A stretch of 64,000 nucleotides of DNA from CAVRQM01 sp965246915. Lineage in GTDB: Bacteria; Pseudomonadota; Alphaproteobacteria; Acetobacterales; Acetobacteraceae. Both the position numbers and the translations under genes were made by a program. This document shows positions 7,918 to 15,585 of the stretch, piece after piece. Numbering within the stretch: the first letter of the stretch is position 1; each line of letters opens with the position of its first letter. Under the pieces are notes generated by a model. It worked only from the letters and a program-made list of their open reading frames with translations, did no database searches and was not told where the DNA came from. The DNA lies in NCBI GenBank assembly GCA_965246915.1, contig CBDFGB010000010.1, positions 1 through 64,000 of the forward strand, read 5' to 3'.

Positions 7918-9510
7918 ATGCGCGATTTCCACCATCCCGGCCGCAGCCCGGTCCTCGCCGCCAACGGCATGGCCGCGACCTCGATGCCGATCGCCAGCCT
8001 GACGGCGATCGATGTCCTTCGATCCGGCGGCAACGCACTCGACGCGGCCATCGCGGCGGTGGCCGTGCTCGGCGTCGTGGAGCCGCAATCGACCGGCATC
8101 GGCGGGGATTGCTTCTGCCTCTATGCGCCTGCCGGGCAACGGCGCGTCGTGGCGCTGAACGGCTCTGGACGCGCGCCGGCCGCCGCCACGATCGACCATT
8201 TCGAACGCGCCGGCGTGACCTCGCTCGACGCGCATTCGCCGCACGCCGTGACGATCCCCGGCGCGGTGGCCGCGTGGGAAACCCTGCTCGCCGCCCACGG
8301 CACGCGCGGCCTTGACGAATTGCTGCGCCCGGCGACCCGGTTGGCCGAGGAAGGGTTCCCGGTCAGCCCCCGTGTTGCGCTCGACTGGGCAGACGCAGCG
8401 GACGGGCTACGATCGACCGGCGCCGCGACCGCCTTTCTACCCGGCGGCCGATCCCCGCGGACCGGCGAGCGGTTCGCCCAGCCAGCGCTCGCCCGCACCT
8501 TGCGCGCGATCGCGAGCGGCGGGGCGCGGGCATTCTACGAGGGCGAGATCGCTGCCGACATGGTCGCGACGGTGCGCGCTCGGGGTGGTCTGCACACGCT
8601 CGACGATTTCGCGGCCGGCCGCGACGCGGCGCAGTTTGTCGAACCGATCAGCCGCCCCTGGCGCGGCATGGAGGTCGTGCAATGCCCGCCGAACGGGTCG
8701 GGCCTGCTCGTGTTGATGCTGCTCGGGCTCCTCGAAGGTTTCTCTCCGGTCGCCGGGCCGCTTGATCCGCTGCGGCTGCATCGGCATCTGGAGGCCGCGC
8801 GACTGGTCTATCGCGACCGAAATGCGTTCTTGGCGGACCCGACCCAGGCCGATGTGCCGATCGCCGAATTGCTGAGTGCCGACTATCTCGGGGGACTGCG
8901 ATCGCTGATCCGCGACGACGGACTGCTCGCGAACCTGCCTCCGCCAGGAGCGCTGCCGGATCATCGCGACACGGTCACCCTCAGCGTCGTGGACCGCGAC
9001 GGCAACGCCTGCAGCCTCATCAACTCACTGTTCCACAGTTTTGGCAGCTGCATCCTGGCCGAACGGTCAGGCGTGATGCTCCACAATCGCGGCCTAGGGT
9101 TCCGGCTGGAACGCGGCCACCCGAACTGCATCGCGCCAAACAAGCGACCGATGCACACGATCATTCCCGGCATGGTCATGCGCGACGGTGAGGCGATCAT
9201 GCCGTATGGCGTCATGGGTGGGCATTTTCAGCCGATGGGCCAGTCCTGGTTCCTGTCCAACCACTTCGAGTACGGTCTGGATCTGCAGCAGTCGATCGAT
9301 CTTCCGCGGGTGTTCGCCTTCGACGGACTGGCCGAGCTGGAGCCGGGCGTGCCGGCCGAAGCGATCGCCCGCCTCGCGGCCCTCGGCCATGACGTTGTGA
9401 CCACCGCAAAGCCGCATGGCGGAGGTCAGGCGGTGCTCGTCGACCGCGCCCGCGGCGTGCTCATCGGTGCGTCCGACCCTCGCAAAGACGGGTGCGCGCT
9501 TGGCTACTGA
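7918..9510 (+). CDS. Gamma-glutamyltransferase family N-terminal nucleophile hydrolase
   Basis: 530 residues from the ATG at 7918 (GTG at 7915 is also possible; AGGAGA lies just upstream). The fold is clear: ANGMAATSMPIAS and GGNALDAAIAA at the N-terminus, GSGRAPA, TIPGAVAAWE, and the autocatalytic cleavage site DTVTLSVVDRDG, where Thr352 is the expected nucleophile. The glycine-rich G-V-M-G-G region near 430 is the usual oxyanion loop. No signal peptide is visible, so it may be cytoplasmic, acting on gamma-glutamyl or cephalosporin-acylase-like substrates rather than periplasmic glutathione. The downstream amidase overlaps its 3' end, which suggests joint use on an amide-bonded substrate. 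Confidence 0.88.
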   Translation: MRDFHHPGRSPVLAANGMAATSMPIASLTAIDVLRSGGNALDAAIAAVAVLGVVEPQSTGIGGDCFCLYAPAGQRRVVALNGSGRAPAAATIDHFERAGVTSLDAHSPHAVTIPGAVAAWETLLAAHGTRGLDELLRPATRLAEEGFPVSPRVALDWADAADGLRSTGAATAFLPGGRSPRTGERFAQPALARTLRAIASGGARAFYEGEIAADMVATVRARGGLHTLDDFAAGRDAAQFVEPISRPWRGMEVVQCPPNGSGLLVLMLLGLLEGFSPVAGPLDPLRLHRHLEAARLVYRDRNAFLADPTQADVPIAELLSADYLGGLRSLIRDDGLLANLPPPGALPDHRDTVTLSVVDRDGNACSLINSLFHSFGSCILAERSGVMLHNRGLGFRLERGHPNCIAPNKRPMHTIIPGMVMRDGEAIMPYGVMGGHFQPMGQSWFLSNHFEYGLDLQQSIDLPRVFAFDGLAELEPGVPAEAIARLAALGHDVVTTAKPHGGGQAVLVDRARGVLIGASDPRKDGCALGY

Positions 9511-10987
9511 ACCCTGCGAACTTTCGGCGGTCCGCGCCCGCGCGCTGATCGGCGCGAAGGCTCTTTCGCCGGTCGAACTGGTCGAGAGCTGCATCGCGCG
9601 CATCGAGGCCGTCGATCCCGTCGTCAACGCGATGGTCGCGCGTGACTTCGGTCGCGCGCGAGACCAGGCGGGACGCGCGGAGACCGCGGTTGCGCGAGGT
9701 GAAAGGCTGGGTCCGCTGCACGGGCTGCCGCTCGCGATCAAGGATCTGGAGAACACGGCGGGGCTGCGCACCACCTACGGCAGCGCGCGGTTCGCCGAGC
9801 ATGTGCCGACCGAGGACGATGGCATGGTCGCGCGACTGCGCGCGGCCGGCGGGATCGTCCTGGGCAAGACCAACACGCCGGAGTTCGGCGCGGGGGCGAA
9901 CACCGTCAACGCTGTCTATGGCGCGACCGGCAATCCGTTCGATCCGCGCCTGTCCTGCGCCGGCTCCTCCGGCGGCTCGGCGGTGGCGTTGGCGACGGGG
10001 ATGGTGCCCCTCGCGACCGGAAGCGACATAGGCGGCAGCCTGCGCAATCCAGCCGCGTTCTGCGGCGTGGTCGGGTTCCGGCCGAGCCCCGGCTTCGTGC
10101 CCGACGAGACCCGCGGCGCGGCGTGGTCGCCGCTGCCGGTGCTCGGCCCGATGGCACGCGATGTCCCCGATCTTTGTCTGCTGCTCGCACCGATGGCCGC
10201 GCATGACGCGCGCGATCCGCTGTCCTGGCTGGGCGAACGTCCCGGACCGGCGCGCGTCGATCTGGCTTGCCTGCGCCTGGCGGTTTCGGAAGATCTCGGT
10301 TTCGCGCCGGTCGAGCAAGCGATCCGTCGCGTCTTTCGCGACCGCGCGCCGCGTCTGTCGCGGTTCTTTGCCGGGGTCGACGAGGCGACCCCCGACTGCG
10401 CCGGCAGCGACATGGTTTTCTCGGTTCTGCGCGCCGTCTCGTTCCTCGGCGCTCACGAGGCCGCGGTCCGAGCCGGCGCGGCGGTCGGCGAAAACATCCG
10501 CGCCAATGTCGAGGAAGGTCTGGGATTCTCCGCGCTCGACGTGGCGCGCGCGCTGAGCGAGCAGGAGCGGCTGATCGGTGTGTGGGATGCCTTTTTTCGG
10601 CACTGGGACGTGCTGGTGACCCCTGCGATCACCATCAGCCCGCGACCTTGGACGGAGAATTTCCCCGCCACGATCGATGGCGTGGGCACGCGCAGCTACT
10701 ATCACTGGCTCGCGCTCGCCTACGCGGTGACGGTCGTCGGGCTGCCCGCCGTCTGTCTGCCCTGCGGACGCGACGAGGCGGGCCTGCCGTTTGGCATTCA
10801 GATCATCGGACGGCGGGGTGGCGACGGCTTCGTGCTGGGCGTCGCCGCGGCGCTGGAAGCGATGATGGCGACCGACGCCGTGCTGCGGCGTCCGATTCCC
10901 GACGTGACCGCGCTGCCGCGTGACACTTCGGCATTTCCGCGCCTGGAACGGACCGCCCCTGCATCCGTCGGAGGCGCGGGCACGTAA
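9500..10987 (+). CDS. Amidase-signature family amidase
   Basis: 495 residues counted from TTG at 9500, which overlaps the end of the preceding gene; an ATG at 9416 is a less likely start because the extra residues do not fit the family. The Ser-cisSer-Lys triad is complete: Lys81 in LAIKDLENT, Ser156 in CAGSSGGSA and Ser180 in GSDIGGSLRNP. The N-terminal helix (ALSPVELVESCIARIE) and PEFGAGANTVN are typical. It hydrolyses a carboxylic amide to acid and ammonia; substrate unknown. The tight link to the gamma-glutamyltransferase points to a shared amide-catabolic role. Confidence 0.87.
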   Translation: MATEPCELSAVRARALIGAKALSPVELVESCIARIEAVDPVVNAMVARDFGRARDQAGRAETAVARGERLGPLHGLPLAIKDLENTAGLRTTYGSARFAEHVPTEDDGMVARLRAAGGIVLGKTNTPEFGAGANTVNAVYGATGNPFDPRLSCAGSSGGSAVALATGMVPLATGSDIGGSLRNPAAFCGVVGFRPSPGFVPDETRGAAWSPLPVLGPMARDVPDLCLLLAPMAAHDARDPLSWLGERPGPARVDLACLRLAVSEDLGFAPVEQAIRRVFRDRAPRLSRFFAGVDEATPDCAGSDMVFSVLRAVSFLGAHEAAVRAGAAVGENIRANVEEGLGFSALDVARALSEQERLIGVWDAFFRHWDVLVTPAITISPRPWTENFPATIDGVGTRSYYHWLALAYAVTVVGLPAVCLPCGRDEAGLPFGIQIIGRRGGDGFVLGVAAALEAMMATDAVLRRPIPDVTALPRDTSAFPRLERTAPASVGGAGT

Positions 10988-11045
10988 CCCCCGTGCGACG
11001 CGCACAACGTGCGTCGGTCTCGGTCCCAATCACGGAGGAAACCCA

Positions 11046-12518
11046 ATGCCGTTCCCCTCACGCCGGCCCTCGGCCGCACGGCGAGTCCTGCTCGCGTCGG
11101 CCGCGTTGGCGGGCCTGCACGCCGCCCCGGCGCTGGCGTCTAGCCACCGCGAGGCACCGCTGATCGCCGGTGAGCCGCGCCTCGACAGCACCGACACCTA
11201 CATGTTCCGCAGCTACGAGCCGGGCCGACAGAACTATACCACGCTGATCGCCAACTACGTGCCGCTGCAGGACCCGACGGGTGGTCCGAACTACTTCGCG
11301 CTCGACGACAAGGCGGTCTACGACATCAACATCGACAATGTCGGCGACGGGCAGGAACACATTACCTTCCGCTTCCGCATCCGCACGACTTACGGTTACA
11401 AGACGCTGAACATCGGCGGCAAGAACATCGGGGTGCCGCTCGAGATCGTCGGTCCGATCGGCCTGGGCAATCTCGGCAACCTCAACTTCCAGCAAGTCTA
11501 CGAGCCGTCGATCATCCGTCGCGGTCCCGGCGGCACGACCGAGCAGCCGATCACCTGGGCCGGCAGCGGCGGTCGCTCGTTCGGCATTCCGATCGACAAC
11601 ATCGGCAACAAGACGATCCCCGACTACGCCGCCTATGCCGGCAAATACGTGGCCACCGCGACCATCCCCGGGTGCGGCAACGCGCGCCTGTTTGTCGGAC
11701 AGCGGAAGGATTCGTTCGTCATCGGCCTCGGACAGGTGTTCGACCTTATCAACGTCAAAAACCCGATCGGCGAGCAGTTCGCCAACGCCGGGCATGACGA
11801 CCTGGCCGCCAAGAACGTGACGACATTCGCGATGGAAGTGCCGACCTCCTGCCTCGTGGCCAGCGATCCGGTCATCGGCATGTGGACCAGCGCCTCCAAG
11901 ATCGAGCCGACCGGGGTCGGCAACGCGACGAGGCTCGTGCAGCACTCCCGGCTCGGCATGCCGCTCACCAACGAGTTGCTCATCTCGATCGCCGACAAGG
12001 ACAAGTGGAACGCCGCACGGCCGATCCAATACGACGGCGGCATCTTCAAGGGCTACGTCACCAATCCCGCCTTCCCGGCCCTCGTCGAGGCATTGTTCGG
12101 GGCCGCCGGCGTGCGCGCGCCGACGGCCTTCCCGCGCCTCGATTTGCAGGCGGTGTTCCTCACCGGCATCGCCGGCGTGAACAAGCCGGCCGGCAGCCCG
12201 GCGCTGACCGACCAGCTACGGCTCAACACCTCCCTGCCGATCACCGCCGCCGCCGCGCAGAATCGGCTCGGCGTCATCGGTGGCGACAACGCGGGCTTCC
12301 CGAACGGTCGCCGGCCGGGCGACGACGTCGTCGACGTGGCGCTGCGCGTCGCGATGGGCCGCCTCTATACGCTCGGCTTGTTCGGCAAGCCGGCCGACGC
12401 ACCGTCGGGCGCGCTTGACTTCACCGATGGCGCGCTGGTGAACGCGAGCTTCTTCGACACGAAGTTCCCGTATCTACGCACGCCGATCGCCGGCTCGCCC
12501 GGCCCCTTGCCGAACTGA
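11046..12518 (+). CDS. DUF4331 family exported protein
   Basis: 490 residues. A signal peptide with an Arg-rich n-region is followed by SSHREAPLIAGEPRLDSTD; the SHREAP start after the cleavage site (about residue 31) is the hallmark of DUF4331 proteins. The rest is beta-rich with repeated N/D-rich turns and ends in a region with FPNGRRPGDDVVDVALR, another conserved family block. No enzymatic residues can be assigned. The ATG follows CGGAGGAAACCCA. It opens a four-gene cluster (TPR, HupE/UreJ, small membrane protein) in which spacing is 32 nt and then direct overlap. Confidence 0.88.
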   Translation: MPFPSRRPSAARRVLLASAALAGLHAAPALASSHREAPLIAGEPRLDSTDTYMFRSYEPGRQNYTTLIANYVPLQDPTGGPNYFALDDKAVYDINIDNVGDGQEHITFRFRIRTTYGYKTLNIGGKNIGVPLEIVGPIGLGNLGNLNFQQVYEPSIIRRGPGGTTEQPITWAGSGGRSFGIPIDNIGNKTIPDYAAYAGKYVATATIPGCGNARLFVGQRKDSFVIGLGQVFDLINVKNPIGEQFANAGHDDLAAKNVTTFAMEVPTSCLVASDPVIGMWTSASKIEPTGVGNATRLVQHSRLGMPLTNELLISIADKDKWNAARPIQYDGGIFKGYVTNPAFPALVEALFGAAGVRAPTAFPRLDLQAVFLTGIAGVNKPAGSPALTDQLRLNTSLPITAAAAQNRLGVIGGDNAGFPNGRRPGDDVVDVALRVAMGRLYTLGLFGKPADAPSGALDFTDGALVNASFFDTKFPYLRTPIAGSPGPLPN

Positions 12519-12550
12519 TTCGTCCTCGTCACCGAGCGCGGAGGTCTGTC

Positions 12551-13741
12551 ATGTTTCCGATGTCCGGGCTGCGCGGTCGGTGGCTCCTGTGCTGCGTCCT
12601 GAGCCCGCTTCTGTTCCCCGCCGCGAGGGCCGAGCCGTTCGTCCCCGCCGACGACGCCGTGGTGCTGGAGCGGCTCCCCGCCGCGAAGGATCCACGGATC
12701 GCGGAGTTGCGGCGACTGCACGCGGGTCTTTCGCGGCAGCCCGACAACCTCAATCTGGCCGTCGCGGTCGCCCGCCGCGATGTGGCCGCGGCCCGGGCGC
12801 AATTCGATCCGCGCTTCAACGGCTATGGGGAGGCTGCGCTTGCCCCGTGGTGGGATCTGCCCGACCCGCCAGCACCGGTCCGGCTGCTGCGCGCGACCAT
12901 CCGTCAGAGCAACCATGATTTCACGGCAGCGCTGGCCGACCTGGACGCGCTGATCGACGCCCACCCCCACGATGCCCAGGCTCTGCTGACACGCGCCGTG
13001 GTGCGCCAGGTCCAGGGCGACCTGACGGCCGCCGCCCGCGATTGCGCGGCCGTGGTCGACGCGGGCTCCCCCCTTGCGGGCACGATCTGCGCCCTTGGCG
13101 CGCGGGCCCTCGGATCCGACGCGGCCGACGCGCGACGCGACCTCGCCGATCTCGACCATACGGCGGGGGCCACGATGCAGCCGGGGCTGCGGGTGTGGTC
13201 GCTGACCATCCTGGCGGAGATGGCCGCCCGCGCTGGCGATGGCCCGGAGGCCGACCGGCGCTTCAGGGCGGCGCTCGAGGTCGATCCCCAAGACGGCTAC
13301 TTGCTGGGGGCCTACGCCGATTTCCTGCTCGACCAGGATCGCCCGCGCGAGGTCGTCACGCTGCTCGCGGACTCCGCGCGGATCGACCCGCTGCTGCTGC
13401 GCCTCGCGCTCGCCGAGCGCCGCCTGGGTCTGTCGCAGACCGACGCGCATGTCGCCGACCTCGCCGAGCGGTTCGCCGCCAGCACGGCGCGCGGTGAGAC
13501 AGTGCATCGCCGCGAGCAGGCGCGGTTCACGCTCGATCTGCTGGACCAACCGCAAGCCGCCTTGGGCTTGGCCATCGCGAACTGGAGCGTGCAGCGCGAG
13601 CCGGCCGACGCCCGCCTTCTCCTCGAGTGCGCGATCGCCGCGAAGCAGCCGCAGTCCGCCGCAGCCGTGCGCGCCTGGCTCGCGGCGACAGGGATCGCCG
13701 ATGCCCGTTTGCGACGGCTGGCCGGCGGGGGAGCGACGTGA
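12551..13741 (+). CDS. Exported tetratricopeptide-repeat protein
   Basis: 396 residues with a signal peptide (hydrophobic 11-24, cleavage near ARA at 27). Helical repeats of about 34 residues with TPR spacing cover roughly 95-370; recognisable units include SNHDFTAALADLDALIDAHP and PEADRRFRAALEVDPQDGY. TPR domains are protein-protein scaffolds, so it may hold together the DUF4331 protein and the HupE-like membrane protein encoded on either side. The stop overlaps the next start (GTGATG). No enzymatic motif seen. Confidence 0.83.
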   Translation: MFPMSGLRGRWLLCCVLSPLLFPAARAEPFVPADDAVVLERLPAAKDPRIAELRRLHAGLSRQPDNLNLAVAVARRDVAAARAQFDPRFNGYGEAALAPWWDLPDPPAPVRLLRATIRQSNHDFTAALADLDALIDAHPHDAQALLTRAVVRQVQGDLTAAARDCAAVVDAGSPLAGTICALGARALGSDAADARRDLADLDHTAGATMQPGLRVWSLTILAEMAARAGDGPEADRRFRAALEVDPQDGYLLGAYADFLLDQDRPREVVTLLADSARIDPLLLRLALAERRLGLSQTDAHVADLAERFAASTARGETVHRREQARFTLDLLDQPQAALGLAIANWSVQREPADARLLLECAIAAKQPQSAAAVRAWLAATGIADARLRRLAGGGAT

Positions 13742-14874
13742 TGCGCGGGCTAGTCCGTCTCCTCGTGGCCGCGGCGATCGTCCTCGCGGCCCCGTCTTCC
13801 CTCCACGCGCACGGCGCAAGCAGCAGCTACCTCACCGTCGCTGTCGATGGCGCCACTCTGCCGGTCCAATGGTCGATCGCGCTGCGGGATCTCGACTACG
13901 CGATCGGGCTGGACGCTGACGCCGACGGAGCGGTGACCTGGGGCGAGTTGCGCGCCCAGCGGAAGGCGGTGGAGGCGTACGCCCTGGCGCGCCTGACCCT
14001 GCGGGCCGACGGCGCGATTTGCGTGCCCGGCGAGGTGCGAAATTTGGCCGACCAGCGCGGCGACGGCGGCTATGCGGTGCTGCGCTTCGAGGCGCGATGC
14101 CCGGCCACGGTGCGCCGGCTGGACGTCGAATACCGGCTGTTGTTCGACCTCGATCCCATGCATCGCGGATTGCTGAACGTCGTGGCGGGCGGCGTGTCCC
14201 ATCCCGCGGTGCTCTCGCCCAACGCGCCGACCGCCAGCATCGAGGCGGCGGGGGATCTGGCGGCCACGTTCGGGGAGTTCTTCCGCCTCGGGATCGGGCA
14301 TATCTTCAGCGGCCTCGACCACATGCTGTTCATGGCGATGCTGCTGCTGCCGGCGATGTTCCGCCGCGGCGACGACGGCTGGCGGCCGGTGGCGCGGTTC
14401 CGGCCAGCCTTCATCGAATCCGTTCGCATCCTCTCCGCCTTCACCCTGGCGCATGCGGTGACGGTGACCGGGGCATCGCTGGGGGTGATCGAGCTGCCCG
14501 CCAAACTGATCGAGGGGGCGATCGCGCTGACCATCGTGGTCACCGCCGTCGACAACATCGTCTCGATCCTGCCGCGCCGGCGCTGGCAGATCGCGTTCGG
14601 CTTCGGCCTCATCCACGGCTTCGGCTTCGCCTCGACGCTGGGTCCGCTGTCGCTGCCGCCGCTGGCGACCGCGACCGCTCTGGTCTCGTTCAACCTCGGC
14701 GTCGAGGCGGCGCAAGTGCTGGTCGCCTGCCTCGTGCTGCCGCTCGGCTTTGCGTTGCGCGACCTCCGCGTCTACTCGGCGCGGCTGCTGCCCGGCGCCT
14801 CGGCGATCGCGGCGGCGGTGGCGCTGGTGTGGTTCGCCGACCGGGCGTTCGGCTGGAAGATCGGACCGTTCTAA
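13741..14874 (+). CDS. HupE/UreJ-family membrane protein with periplasmic EF-hand domain
   Basis: 377 residues. After a signal peptide (5-22) an extracytoplasmic domain of about 150 residues carries a full EF-hand loop: D58, D60, D62, G63, E69 in LDADADGAVTWGE. The C-terminal half has about six membrane helices beginning with GIGHIFSGLDHMLFMAM, the HupE/UreJ signature linked to nickel or cobalt uptake, and HGFGFASTLGPL. This two-part form (HupE_UreJ_2) is common in alphaproteobacteria but has no proved substrate. The ATG at 13741 shares a base with the TPR stop; the TAA overlaps the next ATG. Calcium binding by the EF-hand is inference from the loop residues. Confidence 0.85.
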   Translation: MRGLVRLLVAAAIVLAAPSSLHAHGASSSYLTVAVDGATLPVQWSIALRDLDYAIGLDADADGAVTWGELRAQRKAVEAYALARLTLRADGAICVPGEVRNLADQRGDGGYAVLRFEARCPATVRRLDVEYRLLFDLDPMHRGLLNVVAGGVSHPAVLSPNAPTASIEAAGDLAATFGEFFRLGIGHIFSGLDHMLFMAMLLLPAMFRRGDDGWRPVARFRPAFIESVRILSAFTLAHAVTVTGASLGVIELPAKLIEGAIALTIVVTAVDNIVSILPRRRWQIAFGFGLIHGFGFASTLGPLSLPPLATATALVSFNLGVEAAQVLVACLVLPLGFALRDLRVYSARLLPGASAIAAAVALVWFADRAFGWKIGPF

Positions 14875-15362
14875 TGCGGAGTTTGGGATGGCTGCTCGGC
14901 ATGGCGCTGGCGATGCCAAGCGTGGCGCTGCCTGTCGCGGCGTGGGCGCATGACGTCTCGTATGAGCTGCGCGGCGCGGGTCACGTGCGCGTCGGGTTCC
15001 GCTATCAGGACGGCACGCCGATGGCCGGGGCCGCCGCGTCCATTTTTGCGCCCGGCTCGGACACGCTGCCCGACGTCACCGGGGTCACCGACGCGGCCGG
15101 AGAAGTTCGCGTGACCGCCGGCCGGGACGGCGTCTGGCGCATCGACGTGCGCGACGCGGAGGGCCATTCGAGCCGGGCGCGCGTGGCGGTCAAGAATGGC
15201 GTCCCGGCGATACGCGGCGAGGCGTTTCCGGAGTGGGTCGCGTGGTCGAGCCTTTCGGCGAACGTCGTGCTGGTGAGTCTTTGGGCATTCAGCCGGCGCC
15301 GCCCGCCGGCCGCGCGCGCTCAGCCCGCTCCGGCAAACGCGTTGAACGTGATCAGCGTGTAG
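14874..15362 (+). CDS. Small exported protein with Ig-like domain and C-terminal membrane anchor
   Basis: 162 residues. A signal peptide (cleavage near AWA at 25) is followed by a compact beta domain with YELRGAGHVRVGFRYQDG and TDAAGEVRVTAGRDG, which resembles the carboxypeptidase-regulatory/transthyretin-like folds seen beside nickel permeases. A hydrophobic helix at about 124-141 followed by SRRRP would anchor it with its C-terminus in the cytoplasm. The start overlaps the stop of the HupE-like gene (TAATG), so it is an operon partner. Its last 43 nt overlap the convergent RAM-domain gene. Confidence 0.72.
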   Translation: MRSLGWLLGMALAMPSVALPVAAWAHDVSYELRGAGHVRVGFRYQDGTPMAGAAASIFAPGSDTLPDVTGVTDAAGEVRVTAGRDGVWRIDVRDAEGHSSRARVAVKNGVPAIRGEAFPEWVAWSSLSANVVLVSLWAFSRRRPPAARAQPAPANALNVISV

Positions 15363-15571
15363 GTGTCCTTGACGCCCGCCACGGTCTGCAGCGTTTCGGT
15401 GACGAATCGCCCCGTATCCTGATCGGGCTCCAGGTAGAACTTCCCCAGCAGATCATATTGGCCGGATGTGGAGTACATCTCCGACAACTCGGCCACAGTG
15501 TCTGTCACCACCTGCGCCACGCGGTAGGCGTGCCCCATCTCGCACTTGATCATCACGAAAATCGCCCGCAC
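15320..15571 (-). CDS. Stand-alone Lrp/AsnC ligand-binding (RAM) domain protein
   Basis: 83 residues, all of them a RAM (regulation of amino acid metabolism) alpha/beta domain: VMIKCEMGHAYRVA, EMYSTSGQYDLLGKF, ETLQTVAGVKDTYTLITF. There is no helix-turn-helix, so it cannot bind DNA like full-length Lrp. Such short SraA/RAM proteins form rings that bind amino acids and may modulate other regulators. Start is GTG at 15571. It lies 14 nt after the heparinase-like gene on the same strand and its end overlaps the convergent cluster by 43 nt. Confidence 0.85.
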   Translation of the reverse strand: MRAIFVMIKCEMGHAYRVAQVVTDTVAELSEMYSTSGQYDLLGKFYLEPDQDTGRFVTETLQTVAGVKDTYTLITFNAFAGAG

Positions 15572-15585
15572 CGCCTATGCCTCCC

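Noticed and set aside
9416..9499. Earlier ATG start for the amidase
   Set aside because: The additional 28 residues do not fit the family start and lie in the gamma-glutamyltransferase gene; TTG at 9500 gives a normal N-terminus, though the choice is not certain.
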